Shown here one piece after another: positions 35,526-44,923 of a stretch of 64,000 nt of DNA. Each line of letters opens with the position of its first letter. Position 1 is the first letter of the stretch. The notes under the pieces are model-generated. The model made no database searches. It saw only the letters and a program-made list of their open reading frames with translations, and had not been told where the DNA came from. Where the stretch lies: NCBI RefSeq assembly GCF_000021745.1, contig NC_011666.1, positions 1,364,001 through 1,428,000 of the forward strand, written 5' to 3'. The position numbers and the translations under genes were made by a program. The stretch comes from Methylocella silvestris BL2 (GTDB lineage Bacteria > Pseudomonadota > Alphaproteobacteria > Rhizobiales > Beijerinckiaceae).

Positions 35526-35925
35526 AGGCGGCCTTGATCTGATCCTTCGTGGCGCAGGGAAGCATGATGCGCTTATCTTGCATCTGCAGCGAGCTAAAGG
35601 GGATGACGACATATTTCGATCCAAGCCCGAGAATGCCGCCGACAGACAATATAGCGTAGGGCGCCCTCTCGGTCGGTGTTATGAGGAGATCGTCGACTTT
35701 GCCCACCGTTTCGTCCGCGTCATTCACTACGGAGGCGCCGACAATTTTCGACGCGCGTTGGCCCGTCGCCACCGTATGAGGATCGACCTTGGTCAAAGCG
35801 ACGCCGAAGGCGTCGTCAAAAGAGCCGCGATCACACTCGCTGTTACAACACTCAGTCGCCGCGCCGACGAAGGTCGTGGTTTTCCAGGATTTGGGCGTGC
35901 CCCGGTGGTGCCCCGAGCCAGTCAA
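35434..35925 (-). pseudogene. PRC-barrel domain protein with C-terminus replaced by antisense IS sequence
   Basis: The frame contains a PRC-barrel: ASKIVGASVVNDADETVGK, VDDLLITPTERAPYAILSV and GSKYVVIPFSSLQ. The end, from about ALPDLDCQ to the stop at 35434, is read from the complement of the IS3 remnant, so about 28 C-terminal residues are foreign. The N-terminus starts at a TTG with no ribosome site and lacks the signal peptide usual for this family. The open frame may still be translated, but I judge the gene damaged at both ends. Confidence 0.55.
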
Positions 35926-35979
35926 GGCTTGTCGTCCGCTTGATCGGAGAATCTAACTAATTGATTTTAAGTTAGTTCT

Positions 35980-36055
35980 TGGTGCCGGCTGCAGGAGTCG
36001 AACCCGCGACCTTCTCATTACAAATGAGTTGCTCTACCAACTGAGCTAAGCCGGC
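35980..36055 (-). tRNA. tRNA-Thr (anticodon UGU)
   Basis: On the minus strand the 7-bp acceptor begins GCCGGCT and the gene ends AGCCGGC-A with an encoded CCA (35980-35982). D-arm TAGCTCAGTTGGTAGAGCA, anticodon stem ACTCA/TGAG[A] around loop TTTGTAA giving anticodon TGT (Thr), T-arm GCGGGTTCGACTCCTGC. All parts fold normally. Its 3' end faces the accessory region, the usual geometry for an island insertion site. Confidence 0.95.
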
Positions 36056-36523
36056 GTTTTGGCGGCAGCTTTGATCGACTCTTGATCAGCTAAGCCGCGA
36101 TCTTCGCGGCTTCCCATGCTGAGCGCAATCCTTGTCTCAATCCCCCGTTGCCCTTTTCGCGCATTATGTCATCTCAACGGGCGAAGGAATCGGCGCCTCG
36201 GTCCTCGTCTAAGCCGAACACGAAGCGTCGAGGCCAAAGCTAAACGGCCGCTTTTGCGCCATCCTCTAGCAGCGACGCGGCGCATTGGCAATTGGCGCCG
36301 GCCTTTGCAGCCCGAGCTTCTCCCTGCTCTGGCTCTTTCACGAAACATCGATTGGCGCGATCAGATGAGAACAGGGCCCTTTCGGTTCAGCCGTCGCGCG
36401 CCTGACGCCCGGGGCGCTGAGCTTACCAATTATTAGTTGATTCGACCTAATCTTGCCGCGAATAGGCGAAATAAGGAAAGCCTTAGGGGAAACTGCCGCC
36501 GCGGCGGCAAGGCGGAGACATTC
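36056..36523. other. Intergenic region right of tRNA-Thr
   Basis: No supported gene. A plus-strand open frame at 36116-36436 has Arg-rich shadow-like composition. Confidence 0.45.
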
Positions 36524-36835
36524 ATGCCGAACCATTTGGGTAAAACGATCAGGCTTTGTCTGGCGTCTGGCGTTCTCGCCGCATCCTTTGCGGCGGTCAG
36601 CGTTCCGGCGCAGGCCGACGACGCCGGCGCGGTCGCGGCGGGCCTGCTTGGCGGCCTCGCCGTCGGCGCCATCGCCGGCAGCGCCATCGCAAATTCCGCT
36701 CCGCCGCCGCCCGCCTATTATGCTCCTGCTTATGGCGGCTACCCGCCGCCGCCTCCGCCGCGCTGTTGGGTCCAACCGGAAGCGGTGTGGGACGGCTACG
36801 GCTATGTCTACCGTCGCGTCCGCGTCTGCGAATAA
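36524..36835 (+). CDS. Small secreted Gly/Pro/Tyr-rich protein
   Basis: 103 residues; ATG at 36524 with GGCGGAGA upstream. Signal peptide (IRLCLASGVLAASFAAVSVPAQA), then a glycine-zipper-like hydrophobic stretch AAGLLGGLAVGAIAGSAIAN and a Pro/Tyr-rich segment ending CWVQPEAVWDGYGYVYRRVR with two cysteines. Such proteins are common in Methylocella relatives and rhizobia as envelope proteins of unknown role. Confidence 0.7.
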   Translation: MPNHLGKTIRLCLASGVLAASFAAVSVPAQADDAGAVAAGLLGGLAVGAIAGSAIANSAPPPPAYYAPAYGGYPPPPPPRCWVQPEAVWDGYGYVYRRVRVCE

Positions 36836-36947
36836 TCCGGCCCGTTCCCGATTCTGGATCGATCAAATATCCGAGGCTATGATCGTCACACGCCTGCGGC
36901 AAACGGACGGCCGCTCGCGCGGCCGCTTTGCGTTGCGCCGCGACGGG

Positions 36948-38654
36948 TCAGTCGCCGGCGGTAATGTCGCGGTCCTTGGTCTCCGGCACGAAGGCGACTC
37001 CGATCGCAAAACAGGCGAGCGCGATCGCCATCGGATACCACAGCCCGTAAAGACGATCGCCCGTTTCCGCGACCATCGCGAAGGCTGTGGCGGGCAGCAG
37101 GCCGCCGAACCAGCCGTTGCCGATGTGATAGGGCAGCGACAGCGACGTGTAGCGGATCCGCGTTGGAAACAATTCGACCAGCGCGGCCGCGATCGGCCCA
37201 TAGACCATTGCGACATATAAAACCAAAAGAAACAACAGGCCGATGAGCATCGCGACCTGCGGTCGAAACACGTCGAAGGCGTTCGACATGCGAACGCGCG
37301 TTGTGTCGTCGGTCCGCGGATAGCCGGCCTGCTCCAGCGCGCCGACGAGCTTTTGATCGAGTTCCACGCGCGCGGCCTGCGGGTCGGCGACATCCTCCGC
37401 GGCAAAAACGTCGATCCCCTCCGATCCGATCACGATCTGCGCCTGCGTCCCCGCAGGCGCGGCCTCGCGCGCATATTTCACGGAATGGCTCGCCAGCAAG
37501 TCGCGCGCGATATCGCAGGAGGTCGCCGCTTTGCGCGTGTCGACCGGGTTAAACAGATTGCCGCAATCGGCGGGGTCGGCGATGACTTTGACCGAAACTT
37601 TTTGATAGGCGGTGTTGAGAGCCGGATTGGCGATCGCCGTGATGCGATCGAAGATCGGCATGTAGGTCGCCGCCGCGATGAGGCAGCCAAACATGATGAT
37701 CGGCTTGCGTCCAATCCTGTCCGAGAGCCACCCGAAAAAAACGAAGAATCCGGCGGCAAGCGCCATCGCCCAGACGAGCAGCACGCTCGCCGTAAAATTG
37801 TCGATCCGCAGCGTCTGCCGCAGGAAAGACAGTGCGTAGAACTGTCCCGTGTACCAGATGACGCCCTGCCCCATGGTGAGGCCGAACAGCGCGAGCAGCA
37901 CGATCCGCCCATTGGCCCAATTGCCGAAGGCGTCCTTCAGCGGCGCGCGCGAGGCGGTTCCATCGGCCTTGATCTTCGCGAAAGCCGGAGATTCATTGAG
38001 CTGCAGGCGTATCCACAAGGAAACGCCAAGCAGCCCCACCGACAGCAGGAACGGAATCCGCCAGCCGAAGTTGATGAAATTCGCCTCGCCGAGGATCGCC
38101 TTGGTGAGCAGGATCACGATGAGCGACGACATGAGGCCGAGCGTCGCGGTCGCCTGAATGAAGGAGGTGAACAGGCCCCGCCGCCGCTGTGGCGCATGTT
38201 CGGCGACGAAAATCGCCGCTCCGCCATATTCGCCGCCGATCGCCAATCCCTGCAACAGCCGCGTCACAATCAGCAGGACCGGCGCGGCGGCGCCAATTAC
38301 GCCATAGCCGGGCACGAGCCCGATCACGAAGGTCGAAAAGCCCATGATCAGGATGGTCAGCAGAAAAGTGTATTTGCGGCCGACGAGATCGCCAAGGCGC
38401 CCGAACACCAGGCCTCCCAACGGCCGCACGAGGAACCCGGCCGCAAAGGCGATCAATACGAAAAGATCCGCCGTCGCCTCGTCGAACTGGCCGAAGAACT
38501 GGGCGCCTATGATGCCGGTCAGCGAAACATAGAGATAAAAATCATACCATTCGAAGATCGTGCCGAGACAGGAGGCGAAGATGAGCTTCTTGTCGACGGC
38601 GGTGATGCGCCGCAGTCCGGCGCTGTCCGCTTCCGATACCGAGGCGATCGCCAT
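36948..38654 (-). CDS. MFS transporter, metabolite:H+ symporter (MHS) family
   Basis: 568 residues with about 12 membrane segments. Family marks: LGTIFEWYDFYLYVSL near residue 30, RPLGGLVFGRLGDLVGRKYT near 80, LLQGLAIGGEYGGAAIFVAE near 135 and GWLSDRIGRKPIIMFG near 300. Between about residues 330 and 440 there is a long extra-membrane insert (NPVDTRKAATSCDIARDLLA ... RMSNAFDVFRPQ), so the protein is longer than the usual 430-450 residues. MHS members import organic acids, betaines or shikimate; the substrate here is not determined. Confidence 0.88.
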   Translation of the reverse strand: MAIASVSEADSAGLRRITAVDKKLIFASCLGTIFEWYDFYLYVSLTGIIGAQFFGQFDEATADLFVLIAFAAGFLVRPLGGLVFGRLGDLVGRKYTFLLTILIMGFSTFVIGLVPGYGVIGAAAPVLLIVTRLLQGLAIGGEYGGAAIFVAEHAPQRRRGLFTSFIQATATLGLMSSLIVILLTKAILGEANFINFGWRIPFLLSVGLLGVSLWIRLQLNESPAFAKIKADGTASRAPLKDAFGNWANGRIVLLALFGLTMGQGVIWYTGQFYALSFLRQTLRIDNFTASVLLVWAMALAAGFFVFFGWLSDRIGRKPIIMFGCLIAAATYMPIFDRITAIANPALNTAYQKVSVKVIADPADCGNLFNPVDTRKAATSCDIARDLLASHSVKYAREAAPAGTQAQIVIGSEGIDVFAAEDVADPQAARVELDQKLVGALEQAGYPRTDDTTRVRMSNAFDVFRPQVAMLIGLLFLLVLYVAMVYGPIAAALVELFPTRIRYTSLSLPYHIGNGWFGGLLPATAFAMVAETGDRLYGLWYPMAIALACFAIGVAFVPETKDRDITAGD

Positions 38655-38831
38655 GTTGATCCTGGCTGTTGGCCGCGTCGCGGCGCCGGTCGCGCCGTCC
38701 TGCGCGACCTTTGGGCCAGGCGCGCGAACGGTTCAACTCCGCGCAAAGGAAATGGCCGCCCGGCATGTTTGTCAATCCGGAAGACGGCGCAAAGCGCCTG
38801 GCCGGCGAGCGGCCTGCGCCGGCACGCCGCG

Positions 38832-41009
38832 CTATGGCAGGTTCTGGTTTGGATCGCGACGGCGCAGCTTCTGGAACACCGACTGAACGAAGAGGCTCGC
38901 GCTGCCGCCCACCCCAGGCTTCCAGTCGGCGAAGGCGTAGAGTTTTTTGCCGCCGGCGGCGGTCCAGGGCGCGCGCCAGACGAGATTGGGTTTGCCGGCC
39001 CTCGCGCTCAAAGCGTCGAGCGCCCGCTCAATTTTGCCTTCGTCCGGACCGTTTGCTTGAAGCGTGGCCAGCGACTCGGCGATGTCCTGCGCGCTGCGCG
39101 GCTTGCGCTCCCAATTGATCAATCGCGCCAGGATCTCGCGCAGATCGTCGGGCGCGAAGTAAGGGACATCGGACAGATCGCCAACGCCCTCGATCTGGTT
39201 GCGCCGCACAAGATCGGTAAGGATTGTGGCCTCGATAAAGTCGAGCGCCCGGTTGCGGATGCCGCCGACGCCCGGAAGCAGCGCGAGCGAGAGCAGCCAT
39301 CCAAGGACGCCTTTGACATTGTTCTGAAGGAGAACGGGCGCGATGGCGCCGAACCGCCCGGCGATCCGCTTTTGCAGCGCGTCGAAGTCGCGCCGCGACA
39401 TGCTCGGCCAGCGCGGCAATTCGACGACCTTTGCGGCTGTGCCAAACAGTGGCAGCAGGCAATAATTCAACTCCTTCTGGTCGGCCTTTTCCTCCTTCGT
39501 CCGGCCCGCCGCGAAATTTTCCTTCACGCCCTCCGGCCAGCAGGCGATGCGCTTATTGGCCGCCGGCGCGGCGAAAGTTCCTTTGAGGAATTGCTGGCAG
39601 TTGCGGCGCCCGAGCTGGAAATCATGATCGCGGAAAGACAAGGCGACGAAGCCGCCAAAGCCGCCCAGAAGTCCGCTGGCGATCGGATAGCGGTCGACGG
39701 TATCGTCGGCCTCCACGCGGCGCGGCGCGATCAGATAGCGGCTGCCATGATCGGGGTTGGCGGCGAGCGCGAGTTCGCTCGGCTTGAAGCGCGCCTGGTC
39801 GACGAGGGACGGAACCAGCGCCGCGGCGATGCTGAAAACATCGGCTGTCGGCTTCCCGGCGGCCAGCGGCGGCTTGTTGGGCGGGAAAGGCGAAATCATG
39901 ATCACCGCGCGGTCGACCGTTTTGAGACAGAAGTCGATGCGCGCCGAAAGATCATCGGGCTTCAAGGCGAATCTGGCATATTCGAAAGGATCATTGTCGA
40001 TCGTGCCGCCGTCCGCCGTCATGAATGGAAAATCGATAAAGCCCGCCGACCAGGCCGGCTCGATTTGCCGGCACTCGGCGAGGGCGTCATCCGGAAAGCG
40101 CCGAAAGGCGCCGGCGTCGGCGCCGTCATATTCCTTGGAGAGGGCGTAAATCTGCCGCGGCGCGAGTCCGACCGGAAAGGCGGCGGAAGCGAGCGCGCAG
40201 ATGGTGAAATCCTTCCATTGCTGATTGGGACGGCCGTCCGCCAAGGATAGGGCGTCAATGTCGCGGCCAAGGTCGCCGTCCGAGAAGCGGCTCGAAGTCT
40301 GCCACCCGCCAAGCCCGGCTACCGTGTAATGCACGCGATCCCCATGCGAGAGCATTTGATAGTCGCCGCCCTCGAACAGCACTTGATAGGGCACGCCGCG
40401 CAGATTGGTCAGCGTCAGATAAATATGAAGCCTAGCCGAAACGAAGGCGCGCGGCGAACGCACGGCGTCGACGTCGAGGGCGGATTTGGCGATCCCGTCG
40501 AGCAGCCGCGCATTCAGCAAGGAGACGGCGCTTGCCGGCCATTGCGACGCCTTGGCGATTCCGGACGTTGCGGAATAATCATCATCGTCGGTGAATGGCG
40601 TTCCGTCGATGTCCGTACTGGTCAGGAAATCCGGCAAATTCGGATCTCCTGCGTCAAGAGTGGGCTTGACCACCCAGGTCTCGTAGAGCTTTGGCAAATA
40701 ATATTTCGTCCGCAGCTTCGTTTCCGGATCGAAATAGACTGGGTGTTGATTCTTGTCCGCCAGGGCGACGGCGCCCACGGCGGCGGTTATGGCGCCGGCC
40801 GACGCGCCCGAGATCACCTTGAGGCCAACGAAATGATTGGGGATCTTCGCCGGATCGACGCCGGGAATTTTGCCCTCGCGCGCGAGCTCCCATTGGTCGA
40901 GCGCCTCGATCAAAAAATCGAACACGCCGGCGGTATAGGCGCCGGCGGAGATCGCGCCGGACATGGTAAGGCCCAGTTGAAATTCAGGCCGGTCCTCGGG
41001 CTGTGGCAT
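38832..41009 (-). CDS. Patatin-like phospholipase-domain protein
   Basis: 725 residues; ATG at 41009 with GGAGGGAG upstream. The N-terminal patatin fold shows LGLTMSGAISAGAYTAGVFD (oxyanion-loop region, about residue 15) and KVISGASAGAITAA (nucleophile G-x-S-x-G, near 70); DGGTIDNDPFEYAR near 325 gives the catalytic Asp of the Ser-Asp dyad. No signal peptide, so a cytoplasmic or membrane-associated acyl hydrolase. The C-terminal 300 residues have no recognised domain. Long patatin proteins of this size are common but uncharacterised. Confidence 0.82.
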   Translation of the reverse strand: MPQPEDRPEFQLGLTMSGAISAGAYTAGVFDFLIEALDQWELAREGKIPGVDPAKIPNHFVGLKVISGASAGAITAAVGAVALADKNQHPVYFDPETKLRTKYYLPKLYETWVVKPTLDAGDPNLPDFLTSTDIDGTPFTDDDDYSATSGIAKASQWPASAVSLLNARLLDGIAKSALDVDAVRSPRAFVSARLHIYLTLTNLRGVPYQVLFEGGDYQMLSHGDRVHYTVAGLGGWQTSSRFSDGDLGRDIDALSLADGRPNQQWKDFTICALASAAFPVGLAPRQIYALSKEYDGADAGAFRRFPDDALAECRQIEPAWSAGFIDFPFMTADGGTIDNDPFEYARFALKPDDLSARIDFCLKTVDRAVIMISPFPPNKPPLAAGKPTADVFSIAAALVPSLVDQARFKPSELALAANPDHGSRYLIAPRRVEADDTVDRYPIASGLLGGFGGFVALSFRDHDFQLGRRNCQQFLKGTFAAPAANKRIACWPEGVKENFAAGRTKEEKADQKELNYCLLPLFGTAAKVVELPRWPSMSRRDFDALQKRIAGRFGAIAPVLLQNNVKGVLGWLLSLALLPGVGGIRNRALDFIEATILTDLVRRNQIEGVGDLSDVPYFAPDDLREILARLINWERKPRSAQDIAESLATLQANGPDEGKIERALDALSARAGKPNLVWRAPWTAAGGKKLYAFADWKPGVGGSASLFVQSVFQKLRRRDPNQNLP

Positions 41010-41147
41010 GGCTCCCTCCAATACATAAAGAATGAATCTTGTCGCTAGAAATTATTGTCTTCGTTTCAAACGGTTTTATACTATATCTAAAGAAAATTAA
41101 GCAATATACGTCCGCATCGCAATAATACATTAAGATCGTCGCGAAGA
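41010..41147 (-). promoter_or_regulatory. AT-rich promoter region of the patatin-like gene
   Basis: On the minus strand TTGCTT, 17-18 nt, then TATAGT-like sequence lies about 60-80 nt before the ATG at 41009. The whole stretch is markedly AT-rich against the surrounding GC-rich genes. Confidence 0.35.
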
Positions 41148-41726
41148 CTACCCTGCTGGCTGGCGGCCCCGTGACGCGAGGAACGGCGGGGCATATCGGC
41201 CAATTCCGCGCCCAAGCTGGCGCGCCGCCAACAGAGCCGCGAAAGACGCAGCATTGATCGCGAAAATGCGCGCGACGACGGCTGGCGCGAAGGCGTCAGG
41301 GCCGGATGCCAGCACAGCCGACGCGGCAAACAGCACGATCTCGAAGGACGCAAAGGCGGCGAGAAAAGCAAGCCCCGTCGCGACCGGCCGGACGCCAGTT
41401 TGCCGGATTACAATCGAAGCGGCGAGAGCCGCGGTCAGCGCGGCGAGCCCCAGCGCCGCGCCCCACGCAAAACTGCCGGCAGTCGCCGGATAGCCGAGCA
41501 GCAGAAAGCCGACGAACTGGTTTGCGAGCCAGGCCGCGCCGACAAGGATCATCGCGAAACGGCGAGGCGCTATCAATGCAGCGAAGGCGGCGAAACCCGC
41601 GAATGGAGCCGCGCAAGCGAAGGAGAAGCTGAACAGAGCGCTAAAGGCGGCGGCAAGGCCGATCCAAACGGCGGCGCCTGCAACGCCAAAGTTTTCCGCC
41701 TGGGGCTTAAGAGCGTCTGGACGCAT
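41148..41726 (-). CDS. Integral membrane protein of unknown function
   Basis: 192 residues; ATG at 41726 with GCGGAGAT upstream. Five to six hydrophobic segments rich in Ala/Phe (for example VWIGLAAAFSALFSFSFACA and RRFAMILVGAAWLANQFVGF). No conserved polar motif that I recognise. Not linked to a neighbour by spacing. Confidence 0.65.
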   Translation of the reverse strand: MRPDALKPQAENFGVAGAAVWIGLAAAFSALFSFSFACAAPFAGFAAFAALIAPRRFAMILVGAAWLANQFVGFLLLGYPATAGSFAWGAALGLAALTAALAASIVIRQTGVRPVATGLAFLAAFASFEIVLFAASAVLASGPDAFAPAVVARIFAINAASFAALLAARQLGRGIGRYAPPFLASRGRQPAG

Positions 41727-41989
41727 AAAATCTCCGCTTGATGTCTGCCCTCGCCGCCGATTAGCAATCGAATGAAGCGTCCTCGGCCCGGCTTGCGGCA
41801 AACAAAGTATCGCTCCGCGCGAAATGCGACGCAAGAGCTTGCCGGCTTAACCTTATGACGCCTGCAACATTGCCCGTCGCACCATGCGCGATCCCGCACG
41901 TCGGCTTCCGGCTCGGGCTGCTACCTTGTTTAAAACGGCTTTCGACAACTCCGGCCGAATGGATCGCCGCGGCGGAAAGGAGCGGGCGC

Positions 41990-42520
41990 ATGTTGATGGA
42001 ATCGGACCAGAAAAAGAAATATCCAGATCTCTATTACTGGCTGTTTTATGATCTCTCTAATTTGAAGAAGAACAAGCCGAAGGTCTACAGCGCCTATGCG
42101 AAACGCAGCGCCGGATCGGATGGATTGAGCTGGGGCGATCCGCCCTACATCAAGGTCGACAATGATCGGGCCGTCTGCGAAGACATGGGCGAAGAAAAGA
42201 TCGGCGACAATCTTTATCAGCGCAAGCTGCAGATCAACTGGTATGGCCTTACCGTGCCCTTCGAGGGCGTAGACAAGATCTTGATCGCTGGCGATCTCGT
42301 CGGCAATCCGGGCAATGATCCGGAACGCGATCTCGTCCTCGAAGCGACCGTCCTGCACGAGCTGATCCATTGGAACCGCAAACACGCGGGCCTCGACGTG
42401 TTCGACGAGGGGCCCAGCTACGCTTTTGAAGAAGAGGCCTATGGCAAGCGCATCGTACGGACCTGGAAGAGTTGCTACTCGCAGCCCTATTATTACGTTG
42501 ACGGAAAAGGGCCGAAATAG
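41990..42520 (+). CDS. Putative zinc metallopeptidase with HELIHW motif
   Basis: 176 residues; ATG at 41990 with AAAGGAGC upstream. HEXXH-type zinc site in LEATVLHELIHWNRKHAG near residue 125, and a downstream GPSYAFEEEAYGKRIV segment that can supply a third ligand. The layout resembles small M91 (NleD-like) peptidases. No signal peptide. Role unknown. Confidence 0.65.
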   Translation: MLMESDQKKKYPDLYYWLFYDLSNLKKNKPKVYSAYAKRSAGSDGLSWGDPPYIKVDNDRAVCEDMGEEKIGDNLYQRKLQINWYGLTVPFEGVDKILIAGDLVGNPGNDPERDLVLEATVLHELIHWNRKHAGLDVFDEGPSYAFEEEAYGKRIVRTWKSCYSQPYYYVDGKGPK

Positions 42521-42600
42521 CGCGCGCCTCGCCCGGCCCTATCAGATATGACGCCCATCATCGCGTGTTCGTCTGGGCGCGAGCCGTCCTGGCCTTGCGG

Positions 42601-43689
42601 TCACGGCTTTTTCTTCTCGCGATCGAGCAGTGCGCGTTTGCGGTCGACGCCCCAGCGGTAGCCCGACATCGACCCGTCCGAATGCACCACGCGATGGCAG
42701 GGAATGGCGACCGCGATCGGATTGGCGGCGCAGGCGCCAGCGACGGCGCGCGCCGACTGCGGTCGGCCGATCGCTTTCGCCACATCGGCATAGCTTGCCG
42801 TCGCGCCAAGCGGGATCGCGCGCAGCGCCTGCCAGACCTGCTGCTGAAACGCCGTGCCAATGATGTCGAGCGGCAGGTCGAAATTCCGCTGCGGCGTCTC
42901 AACAAGAGCGATGATCTGCGCGAGACGCGCGCCAAAATCCGCATCGGCGCCAATGAGGCGCGCCCTGCGGAACCGGTCATGTAGATTGAGGGTCAGCGCA
43001 TCGCGATCGTCTCCGATCAAAATGGCGCAGACGCCCTTGTCGGTGGCGGCGACAAGGACGAAACCGAGCGAGCATTCGCCGATGGCGAAGCGCATTTCGA
43101 CCCCTGCCCCACCGTCGCGATAGTCTTTTGGCGTCATTCCCAGCCTCGCATTGGAGGATTCATAAAAGCGGCTCGCGGAATTGAACCCGGCGTCATAGAT
43201 CGCATCGGTGATCCGCACCGCCGCGCCAAGGCCTGCCGCGAGCCGCTCGGCTCTTTTCGCGCTCGCATAGGCGCGCGGCGTGACGCCGGTCGCCGCCTTG
43301 AACAGGCGATGAAAATAAGAGGGGCTGAGGCCCGCCGCCACGGCCAAACTTTTGAGAGCGGGCGCCGTCTCGGCCTCGTCGATCGTCCGGCAGGCGCGGG
43401 CGATGAGGATCGCGTCGCGCTCGGCTTGGCCCGGCTGATCGGGCCGGCACCGCTTGCAGGCGCGAAATCCCGCGCGCTCGGCCTCGGCGCCAGTTGCAAA
43501 GAACGACACATTTTCGCGCCGCGCCGGCCGGGCGGCGCAGTCCGGCCGGCAGTAGACGCCCGTGGTGCGGACGGCATAGACGAAGCCGGCGTCCGCATCG
43601 CGGCGGGCGATGGCTTCGAAGCGCGCCTCGATTGGATCGCCGCTATCTTGCAAAGGCGTTTCGGGCGCGTTCATAAAAAATAGGCTCAT
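42601..43689 (-). CDS. ada: Ada, bifunctional methylphosphotriester/O6-methylguanine-DNA methyltransferase and regulator
   Basis: 362 residues from ATG 43689 (or 357 from 43674). Domain order is that of Ada: N-terminal zinc domain with the methyl-accepting cysteines (GVYCRPDCAARPARRENVSF and RACKRCRPD), AraC-type helix-turn-helix (LAVAAGLSPSYFHRLFKAAT), and a C-terminal methyltransferase with IPCHRVVHSDG. It repairs alkylated DNA and activates the adaptive response when methylated. Stands alone; no alkB/alkA beside it. Confidence 0.93.
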   Translation of the reverse strand: MSLFFMNAPETPLQDSGDPIEARFEAIARRDADAGFVYAVRTTGVYCRPDCAARPARRENVSFFATGAEAERAGFRACKRCRPDQPGQAERDAILIARACRTIDEAETAPALKSLAVAAGLSPSYFHRLFKAATGVTPRAYASAKRAERLAAGLGAAVRITDAIYDAGFNSASRFYESSNARLGMTPKDYRDGGAGVEMRFAIGECSLGFVLVAATDKGVCAILIGDDRDALTLNLHDRFRRARLIGADADFGARLAQIIALVETPQRNFDLPLDIIGTAFQQQVWQALRAIPLGATASYADVAKAIGRPQSARAVAGACAANPIAVAIPCHRVVHSDGSMSGYRWGVDRKRALLDREKKKP

Positions 43690-43825
43690 CTTCGATTTCT
43701 CTGCCGAGTTTGCCGGTTTCACGGAGCGTGACAAGCGCCGACCTCGATTGCTAGAATAGGACGTCTCGGGGGCCGATGGCGCTCCGAATCTTGCTTTCAA
43801 ATCGCGCCTAGCCCTCGTCGCCGTC

Positions 43826-44869
43826 ATGATCGAAAGGCGCTCATTCCTGAAACTTTGCCTCGCCAGCGCGATGACGCAGACCGAGCTTTTGTCGGGTTCG
43901 GCCGCCGCCGCAGGCGGCGCGTTGCAAACGCTGCTCGTGACCCACCCCGGCTTTTTCGATCACGATCCCGGACCCGGCCATCCCGAGCGGCCGGCGCGGC
44001 TCCGGGCGATCGACGCCGCGCTGAAGGATCCGGTGTTTTCCACGCTCCGGCGCGAGGACGCGCCGCTGCGCGACGACATTGAGACCGCAATCCTGCGCGC
44101 CCATAGCGCCTCCCATCTCGCCCGTTTCAAGGCAGCCGCGACCGACGCCGAGAATTTGCCCTATTCCTTCGACGGCGATACGGCGATCTCCGCGGGCTCG
44201 TTCGAGGCGGCCTATCGCGCAGTCGGCGCCGGGCTCCTCGCGGTCGATCGCGTCATGGACCCGCAATCGCGCGTCGCCAACGCGTTCTGCGAGGTGCGCC
44301 CGCCCGGCCACCACGCCGAACGCAACCGGATCATGGGCTTTTGCCTGTTCAATAATATCGCGATCGCCGCGCTTTATGCGCAGACGCGGCATGGAGCAGA
44401 GCGCGTCGCGATCATTGATTTCGACGTGCATCACGGCAATGGCACGCAGCAGATTTTCTGGGACCACAAAGACGTCCTGTTCGCCTCGACGCATCAGGCG
44501 CCGCTGTTTCCTTATACCGGCGCCCTCACGGATACCGGCGCGGGCAACATCTTCAACGCGCCGCTGCGGGCCGGCGACGGCGGACCCGTTTTCGCGGAAG
44601 CGATGACGACGCGCATTCTTCCCGCGCTCGACACTTTCCGGCCGGATCTGATCCTGATCTCGGCCGGCTTCGACGCGCATTTCAACGATCCCCTCGCCGA
44701 TTTGCGCCTTAGCGAGGCGGACTTCTCCTGGATCACGCTGAAGCTGGTCGAGGCGGCGCAAAAACATTGCGGCGGCCGGATCGTCTCCTTCCTCGAAGGC
44801 GGATATGCGCTTGACGCGCTGGCGCGTTCGACGGCCGCCCATGTCGGCGCGTTGATGCAGGGCGTCTGA
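43826..44869 (+). CDS. Tat-exported histone-deacetylase-family hydrolase
   Basis: 347 residues. The N-terminus IERRSFLKLCLASAM is a twin-arginine signal, unusual for this family. The deacetylase domain has HPERPARLRAIDAAL, EVRPPGHHAERNRIMGF (tandem His, near 160) and IIDFDVHHGNGTQQIFW (zinc Asp/His, near 200), plus LISAGFDAHFNDPLA with the third ligand Asp and FLEGGYALDALA. All zinc ligands are present. Likely acts on acetylated polyamines or similar small amides in the periplasm; that location is inferred from the signal. Confidence 0.88.
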   Translation: MIERRSFLKLCLASAMTQTELLSGSAAAAGGALQTLLVTHPGFFDHDPGPGHPERPARLRAIDAALKDPVFSTLRREDAPLRDDIETAILRAHSASHLARFKAAATDAENLPYSFDGDTAISAGSFEAAYRAVGAGLLAVDRVMDPQSRVANAFCEVRPPGHHAERNRIMGFCLFNNIAIAALYAQTRHGAERVAIIDFDVHHGNGTQQIFWDHKDVLFASTHQAPLFPYTGALTDTGAGNIFNAPLRAGDGGPVFAEAMTTRILPALDTFRPDLILISAGFDAHFNDPLADLRLSEADFSWITLKLVEAAQKHCGGRIVSFLEGGYALDALARSTAAHVGALMQGV

Positions 44870-44923
44870 CCGCCATTTCGTCGGAGGCCAAGAACGCGAA
44901 AAATGCGCGGTTGACGGCGGACC

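Noticed and set aside
14385-36055. CRISPR array
   Set aside because: No regularly spaced direct repeats were seen anywhere in the window.
37353-40250. 965-codon plus-strand open frame across the MHS transporter and patatin-like genes
   Set aside because: It spans two unrelated, well-supported minus-strand genes and has antisense-type composition.
41727-41989. Possible cobalamin riboswitch before the membrane protein gene
   Set aside because: I looked for the conserved B12-box and core elements on the minus strand and did not find them.
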